From assembly GCA_040752915.1 (NCBI GenBank), contig JBFMHB010000026.1:1-37945 (forward strand): a DNA stretch of 37,945 nt, written 5' to 3'. The notes beneath the pieces are model-generated. The model was not told where the DNA came from. It did not search any database and saw only the letters and a list, made by a program, of their open reading frames with translations. The translations under genes and the position numbers were made by a program. The stretch is from Acidobacteriota bacterium. GTDB lineage: Bacteria > Acidobacteriota > UBA4820 > DSQY01. Positions within the stretch are counted from its first letter, which is position 1, and every line of letters begins with the position of its first letter. This document shows, piece after piece, positions 13,463 through 20,655 of this stretch.

Positions 13463-14452
13463 ATGACTGCCTCCCTCCACCCCCTCGCCCAGCGGGAACT
13501 CGCCAAGGAGGCGGAATGGAACGCCCCCAACGTGGAGGCCCTGGCCTCGGCCTACCGCGCCGGGCGCCTCTGCCTGGTCCTGGGAGCGGGCGTCTCCAAA
13601 GGCTGCGGCCTTCCCGTGTGGCAAGAACTCACGCGGGCCCTCCTCCGCCGGGCCCTGGCGGGCCTCTACGAATCGGTTGACCCAACCGAGGCGCCTCTTC
13701 ACGAGCGGGACATCGAGGCCGTGCTGAAGGACCGGGTGCGCCCCATGGTGGCGCGCTACGTCAAGGCCAAGCTGGGCGCGGGGTACCTGGACGCCGTCCG
13801 CCAGGCCCTGTACGCCAGGCCCTGGAGGCCCTCGGGAACCCTGCGCGCCATCCTGTCCCTGGACTCCGTCCACGCCATTCTGACCCAGAACTTCGACGAC
13901 CTCCTCGAGCGGTGCGCCGAGCGCATGGGCCTCTCGGACCGGTACCAGACCATCTTCGGAGCGCCCATGGACCCGCGCACGGGCCGCATTCCGATCTTCC
14001 ACACCCACGGGTATCTTCCGTCGGACCCGTCCCACCCCGGGTCCTCCCAGATCGTCTTCTCCGAGGATGACTACCACGAGCTGTTTCACCAGGGCCGCCC
14101 CTGGAGCGACCACGTGACGATCCAGCTTCTGGCCCGCTACCCCTGCCTCCTCATCGGGACCTCCGGAGAGGACCCGAACTTCAGGCGCCTGCTGGACCTC
14201 GCCCGCCGCCTCGCCGTGCCCCCGCGCCACTACCTCCTCCTGAAGCCTCCGGTCCCTCCTCCGAGGGACAGGAGGGGGGCCATCCGCTACACGGCGTCCC
14301 GCCGAGCCCTCTGGGACGCCTTCGACCACCTGGGCATCGAAGTGCTCTGGATCCACCGCTACGACCGGGACATCACGCGCATCCTCGGCACGATCCGCGG
14401 GGGACCGGCGCCACCCGGAGGGGAAAGGGGGGAACGGTGCGGCCCGGCTTGA
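13463..14452 (+). CDS. SIR2-like domain protein (putative NADase)
   Basis: A 329-residue protein with a SIR2-like (SIR2_2) fold through most of its length. NAD-binding signatures: LVLGAGVS (38-45), LTQNFDDLLE (140-149, N143 being the catalytic-type Asn) and FHTHG (179-183, H180/H182), then LLIGTSGEDPNFRRLL (229-244) for the ribose/nicotinamide side. The C-terminus LWDAFDHLGIEVLWIHRYDRDITRILGTI is the usual closing region. Such proteins in bacteria hydrolyse NAD+ in several antiphage systems (Thoeris, DSR, Sir2/Argonaute); ADP-ribosylation or deacetylation is less likely because no zinc-ribbon cysteines of true sirtuins are seen. No second recognised defence gene is adjacent; it lies between a small helical gene and an MFS carrier. 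NAD hydrolysis is inferred. Confidence 0.8.
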   Translation: MTASLHPLAQRELAKEAEWNAPNVEALASAYRAGRLCLVLGAGVSKGCGLPVWQELTRALLRRALAGLYESVDPTEAPLHERDIEAVLKDRVRPMVARYVKAKLGAGYLDAVRQALYARPWRPSGTLRAILSLDSVHAILTQNFDDLLERCAERMGLSDRYQTIFGAPMDPRTGRIPIFHTHGYLPSDPSHPGSSQIVFSEDDYHELFHQGRPWSDHVTIQLLARYPCLLIGTSGEDPNFRRLLDLARRLAVPPRHYLLLKPPVPPPRDRRGAIRYTASRRALWDAFDHLGIEVLWIHRYDRDITRILGTIRGGPAPPGGERGERCGPA

Positions 14453-15858
14453 TCGGCTCCATGCGTCGGTTCGGAAAGACCTTCTGGACCGCCATCGCCG
14501 TGGAACTGCTCCACTGCATGGCGTCCTACACCATGTCCTCCTACCTGATCGTGTACCTGAGCCAGGACCTGGGCTTCGGCGACCTGCGGGCCAACTCGCT
14601 GGCGGGGATGCTCTGGTTCATGGGGTACTTCCTGCCCATCCTCATCGGGGCCCTCGCGGACCGCTTCGGCTTCCGGGAGACCATGCTGGCCTCCCTCGTG
14701 GTGATCGTCCTGGGGTACGCCCTGGCCTCGAGGGTGACGGCGTACCCGGGCATGGTGGCCGCCCTCCTGCTCATCGCCCTGGGCGGGGCCGTCATGAAGC
14801 CCGTCATCGCCGGCACGGTGAAGGCCGAATCCACCGAGGAGACCCGCGGCCTGGGGTTCTCCATCTACTACATGATGATCAACGTGGGGTCCCTGGGGGC
14901 GCCCTTCCTCGCCAACGCGGTGAGGACGGGGACGGGCAAGCCCGCTCTGATCTTTGCGGCCTGCGCCGTGGTGGAGGCCGTGGCCCTCCTCCTCACCTTC
15001 GCGGCCTTCCGAAACCCGGCTTACGACCCCGCGGCACGCGCCAAGCCCCTGCCGGCGGTCTTTTCGGAGATGGTCCAGGTGCTCGGGAACGTCCGCGCGC
15101 TGTTGACGGCCTTCGGGCTCTTCGGGATCCTCCTTCTCTGGCGGAAGGCGTTCCTTCCCTTCGACGAGGCGCTGGGGCTGGCCGCGGTCTGGGTGGTTCT
15201 GAACCTGGTCCTCGATGCGCGCCTGAAGGGGAGGGGTGCGCCTGCGTGGCTCCCGCCCCAGCGGCTCGGAGACCTCCGGCTCCTTCTCTTCATCCTCATC
15301 TTCTCCGGAGTCTGGGCCCTGTACAGCCAGATCTGGACCAACATCCCCCTGTTCATCATCGGCCTCGACCCGTCCATGAAGGCCCACATCGAACTCTTCC
15401 AGGCGGTGGATCCGGTGCTGATCGTCTGTTTCCAGGTCCTGATCGGAAAGGCGACGGGGCGGTTCAGGCCCCTGCCCACGATGGTGGCGGGGATCCTCAT
15501 CGCCGCGGCGGCGGTCTCCACGGTCCACCTCTTCGGGACGGCCTTCGGCGCCTGGGCCGTGGCGCTCTCCCTGGCCATCTGGGCCGTCGGAGAAATGCTC
15601 TTCAGCCCGCGAATGGTGGAGTACGTTTCGGTGATCGCGCCCAAGGAGAAGCTGGCCTTGTACATCGGCTACGGGTTCCTGCCTCTGGCCCTGGGGTTCG
15701 GCCTGGGACCGCCCGTGGGGGCGAGGCTCGTGGCCTTTTTCGACGCCGCCGGCCGGCCCGCCTGGGTCTGGTACGCCTTCGGCCTGTGGGCCGCCCTCAA
15801 CGCCGCGGCGCTCTGGATGTTCGACCGGGCCTTCGGGAGGGAGGGCCATCCGGAATGA
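14437..15858 (+). CDS. MFS transporter, POT/peptide-type
   Basis: A 473-residue inner-membrane carrier with about 12-14 transmembrane helices. The first helices (TIAVELLHCMASYTMSSYLIVYLSQDLGF) and the loop-2/3 motif GALADRFGFRE fit the major facilitator fold. FSIYYMMINVGSLGAPFLA at about 137-155 resembles the POT/PTR2 proton-dependent oligopeptide family (NxGS motif). The central linker (about 230-270) is long and hydrophobic, and may hold the two extra helices typical of that family. The GTG start at 14437 has AAAGGGGGG nearby; an ATG at 14461 is the alternative. It overlaps the SIR2-like gene by 16 bases, so the two are co-transcribed. Substrate is unproven. Confidence 0.82.
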   Translation: MRPGLIGSMRRFGKTFWTAIAVELLHCMASYTMSSYLIVYLSQDLGFGDLRANSLAGMLWFMGYFLPILIGALADRFGFRETMLASLVVIVLGYALASRVTAYPGMVAALLLIALGGAVMKPVIAGTVKAESTEETRGLGFSIYYMMINVGSLGAPFLANAVRTGTGKPALIFAACAVVEAVALLLTFAAFRNPAYDPAARAKPLPAVFSEMVQVLGNVRALLTAFGLFGILLLWRKAFLPFDEALGLAAVWVVLNLVLDARLKGRGAPAWLPPQRLGDLRLLLFILIFSGVWALYSQIWTNIPLFIIGLDPSMKAHIELFQAVDPVLIVCFQVLIGKATGRFRPLPTMVAGILIAAAAVSTVHLFGTAFGAWAVALSLAIWAVGEMLFSPRMVEYVSVIAPKEKLALYIGYGFLPLALGFGLGPPVGARLVAFFDAAGRPAWVWYAFGLWAALNAAALWMFDRAFGREGHPE

Positions 15859-15881
15859 GGCCGCTTTAGGAGACGCCAACC

Positions 15882-16433
15882 ATGCGCCTGATCCACCTCG
15901 AAAGAAGCCCCTCCGTCCACCCCAGCGTCTACGTGGACCCCACGGCCCGCCTCAACGGGGACGTGACCTTGGAGGAGGGGTGCTCGGTCTGGTTCAACGC
16001 CTCCCTGCGGGGGGATGTTCACTTCATTCGAGTGGGACGGCGGACCAATGTTCAGGACAATTGCGTCTTGCACACCACCTGCGACACGCACCCCCTGACC
16101 ATCGGGGCCGACGTGGTCATCGGCCACGGAGCGGTCCTCCACGGATGCACCGTCGTCGGTCCCGCCCTCATCGGGATGGGGGCGATCCTTCTGGACGGGT
16201 GCACGATCGAGAAGGACGCCGTGGTGGGGGCGGGGTCCGTGGTCACCGAGGGACGGGTCATCCCCGCGGGCCATCTCGCCTTGGGAACCCCGGCGCGCCC
16301 CGTCCGGCCGTTGACCCCGGAGGAGATCGAGGAGGTCCGGAACGGCTGGCGGAACTACGCCTCCTACGTGGAGGAGTACCGGCGCCTGGGCAAGTTCCAC
16401 GGCTGGGAGGACCATCCGCTGAAGGACGGGTGA
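15882..16433 (+). CDS. Gamma-carbonic anhydrase family protein
   Basis: A 183-residue left-handed beta-helix protein of the gamma-carbonic anhydrase-like family (YrdA/PaaY). Hexapeptide repeats run from about residue 12 to 150 (VHPSVYVDP, LNGDVTLEEGCSVWFNA). The metal ligands are H64, H82 and H87 (VLHTT, IGHGAVLHGC), with Arg43, Asp45 and Gln58 placed as in the family, so a Zn/Fe site between subunits of a trimer is intact. The C-terminal helix (LTPEEIEEVRNGWRNYASYVEEYRR) is normal. It may hydrate CO2, but many members lack this activity. The ATG at 15882 follows TAGGAG. It begins 23 bases after the MFS gene and is likely the last gene of that operon. Confidence 0.93.
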   Translation: MRLIHLERSPSVHPSVYVDPTARLNGDVTLEEGCSVWFNASLRGDVHFIRVGRRTNVQDNCVLHTTCDTHPLTIGADVVIGHGAVLHGCTVVGPALIGMGAILLDGCTIEKDAVVGAGSVVTEGRVIPAGHLALGTPARPVRPLTPEEIEEVRNGWRNYASYVEEYRRLGKFHGWEDHPLKDG

Positions 16434-16484
16434 AGGGAAATTTCGGATTTCGGATTTGGGATTTGGGGTTTATTTGAAGCAGGC

Positions 16485-16554
16485 CTGGAGAATCTTTGCA
16501 GGCCCCTGAGCTGAATCGCCGTCCGCCGAAGGCGGATGGCGGCGTCCCGGCGCC
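16485..16554 (-). repeat. Repeat module b, inverted copy
   Basis: 70 bp, the reverse complement of 8943-9012 with three differences. Confidence 0.9.
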
Positions 16555-16589
16555 GTTGGGCCAGGTGCGCGAAAGGCGAGCGGGCGGAC

Positions 16590-16670
16590 ACCGACTCGTA
16601 CTTGGGTACGTGGAGCGAGTCCGCCCGGGAAGCTTGACAAAGCAGATGGTCCGACGCCGCCGGTGCACCC
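16590..16670 (+). repeat. Repeat module c, copy 2
   Basis: Same ordered blocks as 9716-9800: CGTACTT-N2-GTACG, AAGC-N-TGAC, GGTCCG, GCCG, CGGTGCACCC. Spacer lengths and sequence differ, so this module is older or faster-evolving than modules a and b. Confidence 0.75.
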
Positions 16671-16846
16671 ATTAGAGTGGGGGGGGAGGCGAACGGAACC
16701 GAGCCAGGCAGGCCGGCCCGCCCGAAGGGCGGCCGGGCGGGAGAGGCGCCAGGAAGAAAGGCGCAAGGAAGACCGCCTGATGGCCCTCCCACGATGCCCT
16801 CCGAAGAGGCCCTTGGTGAGGAGGACAGCAGGGGACACCTTTCGGA

Positions 16847-16933
16847 CCGGCGCCTCCCGCCCAAAGCCAAGCGCACCCAGCGCTTGGGCGGCCTACCCCG
16901 CCCTTCGAGACGCACAGATTCGCGAGAGGAGCC
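16847..16933 (-). repeat. Repeat module a, inverted copy
   Basis: 87 bp, the reverse complement of 8864-8950 with four differences. No coding DNA from the Lon-N gene comes with it, unlike the copy at 9164-9419. Confidence 0.9.
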
Positions 16934-17117
16934 TTTTTAAAAGGCTCGTCTGGAGAAGCCGTGCAACACCGAGGAACGACTGGCGCTCGACACGAAGAGA
17001 AGGAGGCCCTGTCCCTCTTCGGGCCTGGTCGCCTGAACCATTTTCACAGGACTTTCGTTTAACCCCTCGAAGGGCTTCTGCGACGTTTTCCCCGAGGCTC
17101 GCATCTTTACAGACAGG

Positions 17118-17672
17118 ATGGGATCGATGGCCGAGGTTCCCGACAACGAGATCCTCCTCCGGCGGGCCCGAAAGGGTGATTTCGAATCCCTCTTCCGGGC
17201 GTACGAGCGGCCGGTATTCCACCTCGTCCGGCGCATCCTGTCCCGGACCGAAGACGCGGAGGAAGCCGTGCAGGAGACGTTCCTCGAAGTGTTCCGGAGC
17301 CTCCCCTCCTACCGGGGGGACGCCCCGCTCTGGTCCTGGATCCGCTCCGTGGCGGCCAGCAAGGCGCTGATGCGGGTCCGGCGCCAGAAGAACCGGGGCG
17401 AGGAGGAACCCCTCGAAGAGGAGAGAGCCCCTGGAGTCCCCGCGCACTTCAGCCCCGAACGGCTGGATCTCGAGCGCGCCCTGGAACGGCTTTCGCCCGT
17501 CTCCAAGGCCGTCCTCTGGCTGCACGACGTGGAGGGATACACCCACGAGGAGATCGGGGGGCTCATGGACCGGACGCCCTCTTTCTCCAAGTCCCAATTG
17601 GCGCGGGCGCACGAGAGGCTCAGGACCCTCCTGGCGGAGGGAGACGGGGAGGCCGCATGCATCCGTCCATAG
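17118..17672 (+). CDS. ECF RNA polymerase sigma factor
   Basis: A 184-residue extracytoplasmic-function sigma factor. Region 2 is at about residues 20-85 (FESLFRAYERPVFHLVRRIL, EDAEEAVQETFLEVFRSL) and region 4 at about 115-170 (ERALERLSPVSKAVLWLHDVEGYTHEEIGGLMDRTPSFSKSQLARAHERLR), joined by an acidic linker; region 3 is missing as expected. The region 4 helix reads IGGLMDRTPSFSKSQLARA, where most members have G-T/S-VKSRLxRA. Either ATG (17118 or 17127) may start it. It overlaps the anti-sigma gene by 16 bases. It would direct RNA polymerase to envelope or stress genes when released by the partner. Confidence 0.92.
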   Translation: MGSMAEVPDNEILLRRARKGDFESLFRAYERPVFHLVRRILSRTEDAEEAVQETFLEVFRSLPSYRGDAPLWSWIRSVAASKALMRVRRQKNRGEEEPLEEERAPGVPAHFSPERLDLERALERLSPVSKAVLWLHDVEGYTHEEIGGLMDRTPSFSKSQLARAHERLRTLLAEGDGEAACIRP

Positions 17673-18277
17673 AAGAACTGCTGAACCTGCGCGACGGCGG
17701 CTCGGATTCCGCCACCCGCGACCACCTGCGAAAGTGCCCCGAGTGCGCCGAAACCCTGCGGGACTTGGAGGCCACGAAAACCGCCCTCCGGAGCCTTCCG
17801 GAACTCGGCCCCACCCGGGACCTCTGGCCGGATCTCTCGCGCCAGGCCGAGTCTCCCCGGCGCCTGAGGCGGGCCAAGGTGGCCTGGGCCGCCTCCGCGG
17901 CCGCCGCCCTGCTCCTCGTGACCCTCTTCACCGTCAAGGGGTTCCGCCTCCACACGCCCATCGAGAACTCCGCCGCGGCGGAGAAGGCGGGTCCGGCCCA
18001 GCCGGGCCCCGACCTCCAGCCCCTCATCCTCGAGTCCCAGCGGCTGGAGTCCATCCTCCAGCAGATCGAGAAGGGCCGCCCCGTGCTCAAGGGCCGCACG
18101 GCCAGCGCCATCGCCCAGATCCAGGACCAGATCGCCCTCGTGGACCTGCAGATCTCCCTCCTCCAGACGGGAGAAACGGCGAGCGACCAGCTCGCCCGCC
18201 TATGGAAAGAACGCGTGAACCTGCTTGGATCCCTGGTGGAATTGCACGTCACCAAGGGAGCCTATTCGAGCGTCTGA
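17657..18277 (+). CDS. Membrane anti-sigma factor with ZAS motif
   Basis: A 206-residue protein with an N-terminal zinc-binding anti-sigma motif H23-x3-C27-x2-C30 (HLRKCPEC), then a helical sigma-binding segment, one transmembrane helix (about 74-93, VAWAASAAAALLLVTLFTV) and an exported C-terminal domain with coiled-coil character (PLILESQRLESILQQIEKG and IAQIQDQIALVDLQISLLQ). It would hold the ECF sigma factor at the membrane and release it when the periplasmic part is signalled. The gene overlaps its sigma gene by 16 bases and is followed 23 bases later by the exported PDZ protein gene, whose product is a natural candidate to meet its periplasmic domain (inference). Confidence 0.88.
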   Translation: MHPSIEELLNLRDGGSDSATRDHLRKCPECAETLRDLEATKTALRSLPELGPTRDLWPDLSRQAESPRRLRRAKVAWAASAAAALLLVTLFTVKGFRLHTPIENSAAAEKAGPAQPGPDLQPLILESQRLESILQQIEKGRPVLKGRTASAIAQIQDQIALVDLQISLLQTGETASDQLARLWKERVNLLGSLVELHVTKGAYSSV

Positions 18278-18300
18278 TGCCCTCGCCACAGGAGGCCGCC

Positions 18301-19524
18301 ATGAAGATGTCCCCATTCACCCTCATCCTCATCCTCGCTCTCTCGGGAGCGATTCCCGCCGTGGGGGCGCCGCGGAACGACGTCACGGAGAGGCGCGACG
18401 CGCTCGTCGCGGGGGAGGCCTGCCAGGCGACCGAGGCGGACGATGCCGAGGCCCTGGAGGAGCTCACCCAGGAGGCCCACGCCAGGCGCGCCCAACTGGA
18501 GAAGGAAGCGGCCGAACTCGAGCGCCAGAAGGCCGAATCGGAGGCGCAGGACGAGGACCTCGAGCGCAGGCTGGCGGAGGCCAGCCGTCAGCTCGCGGAA
18601 GCCGAGAAGCAGATCCGCGTGCTGGAGGAGAAACTGGCCCGGAGGGAACTCCAGAAACTGGACCAGATGAAGGTCCTCAAGAAGGTTTCCGAGCGGCCCC
18701 GTCTCGGAGTGATTCTGGAGACCGACCCGGACGAGGAGGTGGACCCCAAGGGCGTGCTCCTGCGGGGCGTTTCGCCCGGCGGTCCCGCCGACGAGGCGGG
18801 CCTGCGCGCGGGGGACATCCTCATCTCCATCAACGGGAACCCGCTGGGCCTGAAGGACTCGAAACAGGCCACCAAGAAGATCTACGAGGTCCTCGGGGAG
18901 GCCAAGACCGGCGATTCCATCCAGGTGGATTACCTGCGCGGCGCCAAGAAGAACTCCGCGGTCATCAAGGTCCGCCCCCTGGTGCCCTCCGATTGGAACT
19001 TCCAGTTCACGATGCCTGAGATCCCGGACGTCCCGGCGGTGCCCGCCGTCCCCGACGTCCACGTGATGAAGGTACCCGACGTGCGGGTCTTCGTGGGCGG
19101 CGGTCTACCGGAGGACTGGTACGACGTGGAACTGGTGGAGCTGAATCCCGACCTGGGCCGCTATTTCGGGACCGAGGAGGGCCTTCTGGTGGTCAGCGCC
19201 CCAAAGGACTCCAGCCTCAAGCTCAAGGGGGGCGACGTTCTGCTTGAGATCGCGGGCCGAAAGCCGTCCTCGCCCTCCCAGACCTTCCGGATCCTGAGAA
19301 CCTACGAGGAGGGCGAAAAGGTGCCCCTGAAGGTCCTCCGGGACCGGAAGACCCTGGACCTCACGGTGGTGGTCCCCGCCTCCGAGGACGACGAGGAAAG
19401 GCGCGAGATCCGGTGGGAGGAAAGAAAGGTGGTGACGCCTCGGGCTCCCAGGGCCCCCAGGGCTCCCGCCGAGGCGCCCGCCGCTCCGGCGGCGCCGGAC
19501 GCGCCCGGAGCGCCCAAGACCTGA
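18301..19524 (+). CDS. Exported coiled-coil protein with two PDZ domains
   Basis: A 407-residue protein with a signal peptide (1-22), a long coiled coil (about 50-125, EELTQEAHARRAQLEKEAAELERQ...EKQIRVLEEKL), PDZ1 (about 133-227, LGVILE, GVSPGGPADEAGLRAGDILISINGNP), a PxxPxVP-rich linker (238-262) and PDZ2 (about 275-360, GLLVVSAPKDSSLKLKGGDVLLEIAG). The last 45 residues are Ala/Pro-rich. No protease domain is present, so this is not a HtrA/DegS enzyme but could be an adaptor or scaffold that presents C-termini. ATG 18301 follows CAGGAGG. It is the third gene of the ECF operon and ends before a strong terminator, so a link with sigma-factor control is likely (inference). Confidence 0.82.
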   Translation: MKMSPFTLILILALSGAIPAVGAPRNDVTERRDALVAGEACQATEADDAEALEELTQEAHARRAQLEKEAAELERQKAESEAQDEDLERRLAEASRQLAEAEKQIRVLEEKLARRELQKLDQMKVLKKVSERPRLGVILETDPDEEVDPKGVLLRGVSPGGPADEAGLRAGDILISINGNPLGLKDSKQATKKIYEVLGEAKTGDSIQVDYLRGAKKNSAVIKVRPLVPSDWNFQFTMPEIPDVPAVPAVPDVHVMKVPDVRVFVGGGLPEDWYDVELVELNPDLGRYFGTEEGLLVVSAPKDSSLKLKGGDVLLEIAGRKPSSPSQTFRILRTYEEGEKVPLKVLRDRKTLDLTVVVPASEDDEERREIRWEERKVVTPRAPRAPRAPAEAPAAPAAPDAPGAPKT

Positions 19525-19562
19525 ATCCCAGCGCGGAGCCTGCCCGATCCGCGCCTGCATCG

Positions 19563-19591
19563 GGGAGGGAGCGTCGGCTCCCTCCCATTTT
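19563..19591 (+). terminator. Intrinsic terminator of the ECF-PDZ operon
   Basis: A perfect 10-bp stem GGGAGGGAGC (19563-19572) / GCTCCCTCCC (19577-19586) with loop GTCG, followed by ATTTTCC. It lies between the convergent ends of the PDZ and dodecin genes. Confidence 0.85.
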
Positions 19592-19607
19592 CCTGTTCGG
19601 GACGGGG

Positions 19608-19814
19608 CTACCGAATCTTGAAGGCGAGGTCCACGGTGGCCTGCCACTCGAGGACCTTGCCGGAACCCACGGCCCCCCGGAACTCCACGACTTCGAACCA
19701 GGAGAGGTTCTCCAGCGTTTCCCCGGCCTTCTTGATGGCCGCCTGGATGGCCTTTTCGTAGCTGACCGTGGAACACCCCACGACGCGGATTTTCTTGAAG
19801 ACCTTGTCGGACAT
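19608..19814 (-). CDS. Dodecin (flavin-binding)
   Basis: A 68-residue dodecin, a small dodecameric beta-alpha-beta-beta protein that stores and protects flavins (FMN, FAD, riboflavin) and may also bind CoA. VFKKIRVVGCSTVSYEKAIQAAIKKAGETL is the helix-strand core and W39 in SWFEV is the stacking tryptophan; the closing VLEWQATVDLAFKI strand is typical. GAGGAGGAG stands before the ATG at 19814. It follows pdxJ in the same direction after 75 bases that contain a terminator-like hairpin (19847-19868), so it may have its own transcript. C14 is unusual for the family but not in the active site. Confidence 0.95.
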   Translation of the reverse strand: MSDKVFKKIRVVGCSTVSYEKAIQAAIKKAGETLENLSWFEVVEFRGAVGSGKVLEWQATVDLAFKIR

Positions 19815-19846
19815 CTGCTCCTCCTCGAACCGGTTAACGCGGGCGG

Positions 19847-19868
19847 AAAGGGGCCGATTCCAGGCCCC
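19847..19868 (-). terminator. Weak terminator after pdxJ
   Basis: On the minus strand GGGGCC (19868-19863), a 7-nt loop, GGCCCC and TTT. It could end part of the cdaA-pdxJ transcript before dodecin. Confidence 0.5.
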
Positions 19869-19889
19869 CCGCGCCCGCCGCCGTTCGCC

Positions 19890-20630
19890 TCATCTCCCTT
19901 GCGGCCCGACGTCGCCGAACCGGGAGAGAAGGGCCTTCATCTCCGCCACCGCCCTTTCGAGCCCCACGAAGACCGCCCGGGCGATGATGGCGTGGCCGAT
20001 GTTCAACTCCTCCAAGAGGGGCTGCGCCGCCACCGGGCCCACGTTCCGGTAGTTGAGGGCGTGGCCCGCCAGGACGGAGAGCCCGAGCTTGGCGGAAAGC
20101 CGGGCCGATTCCTCGATGGCCTTGAGGGCCTTTTCTCTCTCGGACGCGCCCCGCGCCTGGGCGTAGGCGTTGGTGTTGAGTTCCACCGCCTGGGCCCCCA
20201 CCTTGTGGGCTCCGCGGATGTGGTCGAGCACGGGGTCCACGAAAAGGCTCACGCGGATGTTGTGAGCATTGAGCCGCGTAATGGCCTGGTGGAGGTGCGC
20301 CGAATTCAGGAGGACGTCGAGCCCGCCCTCGGTGGTCACCTCGTTGGGCCGCTCGGGAACGAGGGTGGCCTGCCAGGGTTGGAGCCCGGCCGCGATTTCC
20401 AGCATCTCCGACGTGGCGGCCATTTCGAGGTTCAGCCGGGTCGTGATGGTCCGCTTGAGCAGATCCACGTCCCGGTCCTGGATGTGCCGGCGGTCCGACC
20501 GGAGGTGGACCGTGATCCCGTCGGCCCCACCGAGCTCGCAAAGGACCGCCGCGTGGATTGGATCGGGCTCCTGTCCCCGCCGGGCCTGCCGGAGGGTGGC
20601 CACGTGATCGATGTTGACGCCGAGCCTCAT
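19890..20630 (-). CDS. pdxJ: Pyridoxine 5'-phosphate synthase
   Basis: A 246-residue TIM-barrel enzyme of the DXP-dependent pyridoxal phosphate pathway; it condenses 1-deoxyxylulose 5-phosphate and 3-amino-2-oxopropyl phosphate. [19 protein letters not shown] is the family start, [18 protein letters not shown] gives the phosphate and catalytic residues, and [30 protein letters not shown] and GHALNYRN are also diagnostic. Length is normal. It follows glmM after 25 bases, in the same transcript. Confidence 0.97.
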   Translation of the reverse strand: MRLGVNIDHVATLRQARRGQEPDPIHAAVLCELGGADGITVHLRSDRRHIQDRDVDLLKRTITTRLNLEMAATSEMLEIAAGLQPWQATLVPERPNEVTTEGGLDVLLNSAHLHQAITRLNAHNIRVSLFVDPVLDHIRGAHKVGAQAVELNTNAYAQARGASEREKALKAIEESARLSAKLGLSVLAGHALNYRNVGPVAAQPLLEELNIGHAIIARAVFVGLERAVAEMKALLSRFGDVGPQGR

Positions 20631-20655
20631 GGGACGCCTCCCGCTTTCGCGTTCT

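Larger units (their letters stand above)
16434..17117. repeat. Second mosaic repeat island
   Basis: No gene is supported in these 684 bases. In order: GGATTTC/GGATTTG heptamers (16441-16471), inverted module b (16485-16554), module c (16590-16670), an A/G-rich stretch with the CCGCCCGAAGGGCGG palindrome (16718-16732), a GGGGACACC tract (16831-16839), inverted module a (16847-16933) and a TTTTTAAAAGGCTCGTCTGG tail (16934-16953). All modules except the tail also occur at 8.86-9.93 kb. The last 160 bases before the sigma factor gene show no clear promoter. Confidence 0.8.

Noticed and set aside
13463-14452. SIR2-like gene as part of a complete Thoeris or DSR system
   Set aside because: No TIR-domain ThsB-like gene or other known partner is adjacent; only a small unassigned gene.
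16434-17117. A degraded transposase gene in the second island
   Set aside because: All frames over this stretch are short or composed of repeat-derived peptides; no DDE or HUH motif was found.
18301-19524. HtrA/DegP-type protease
   Set aside because: Two PDZ domains are present, but there is no His-Asp-Ser protease domain; the N-terminus is a coiled coil.
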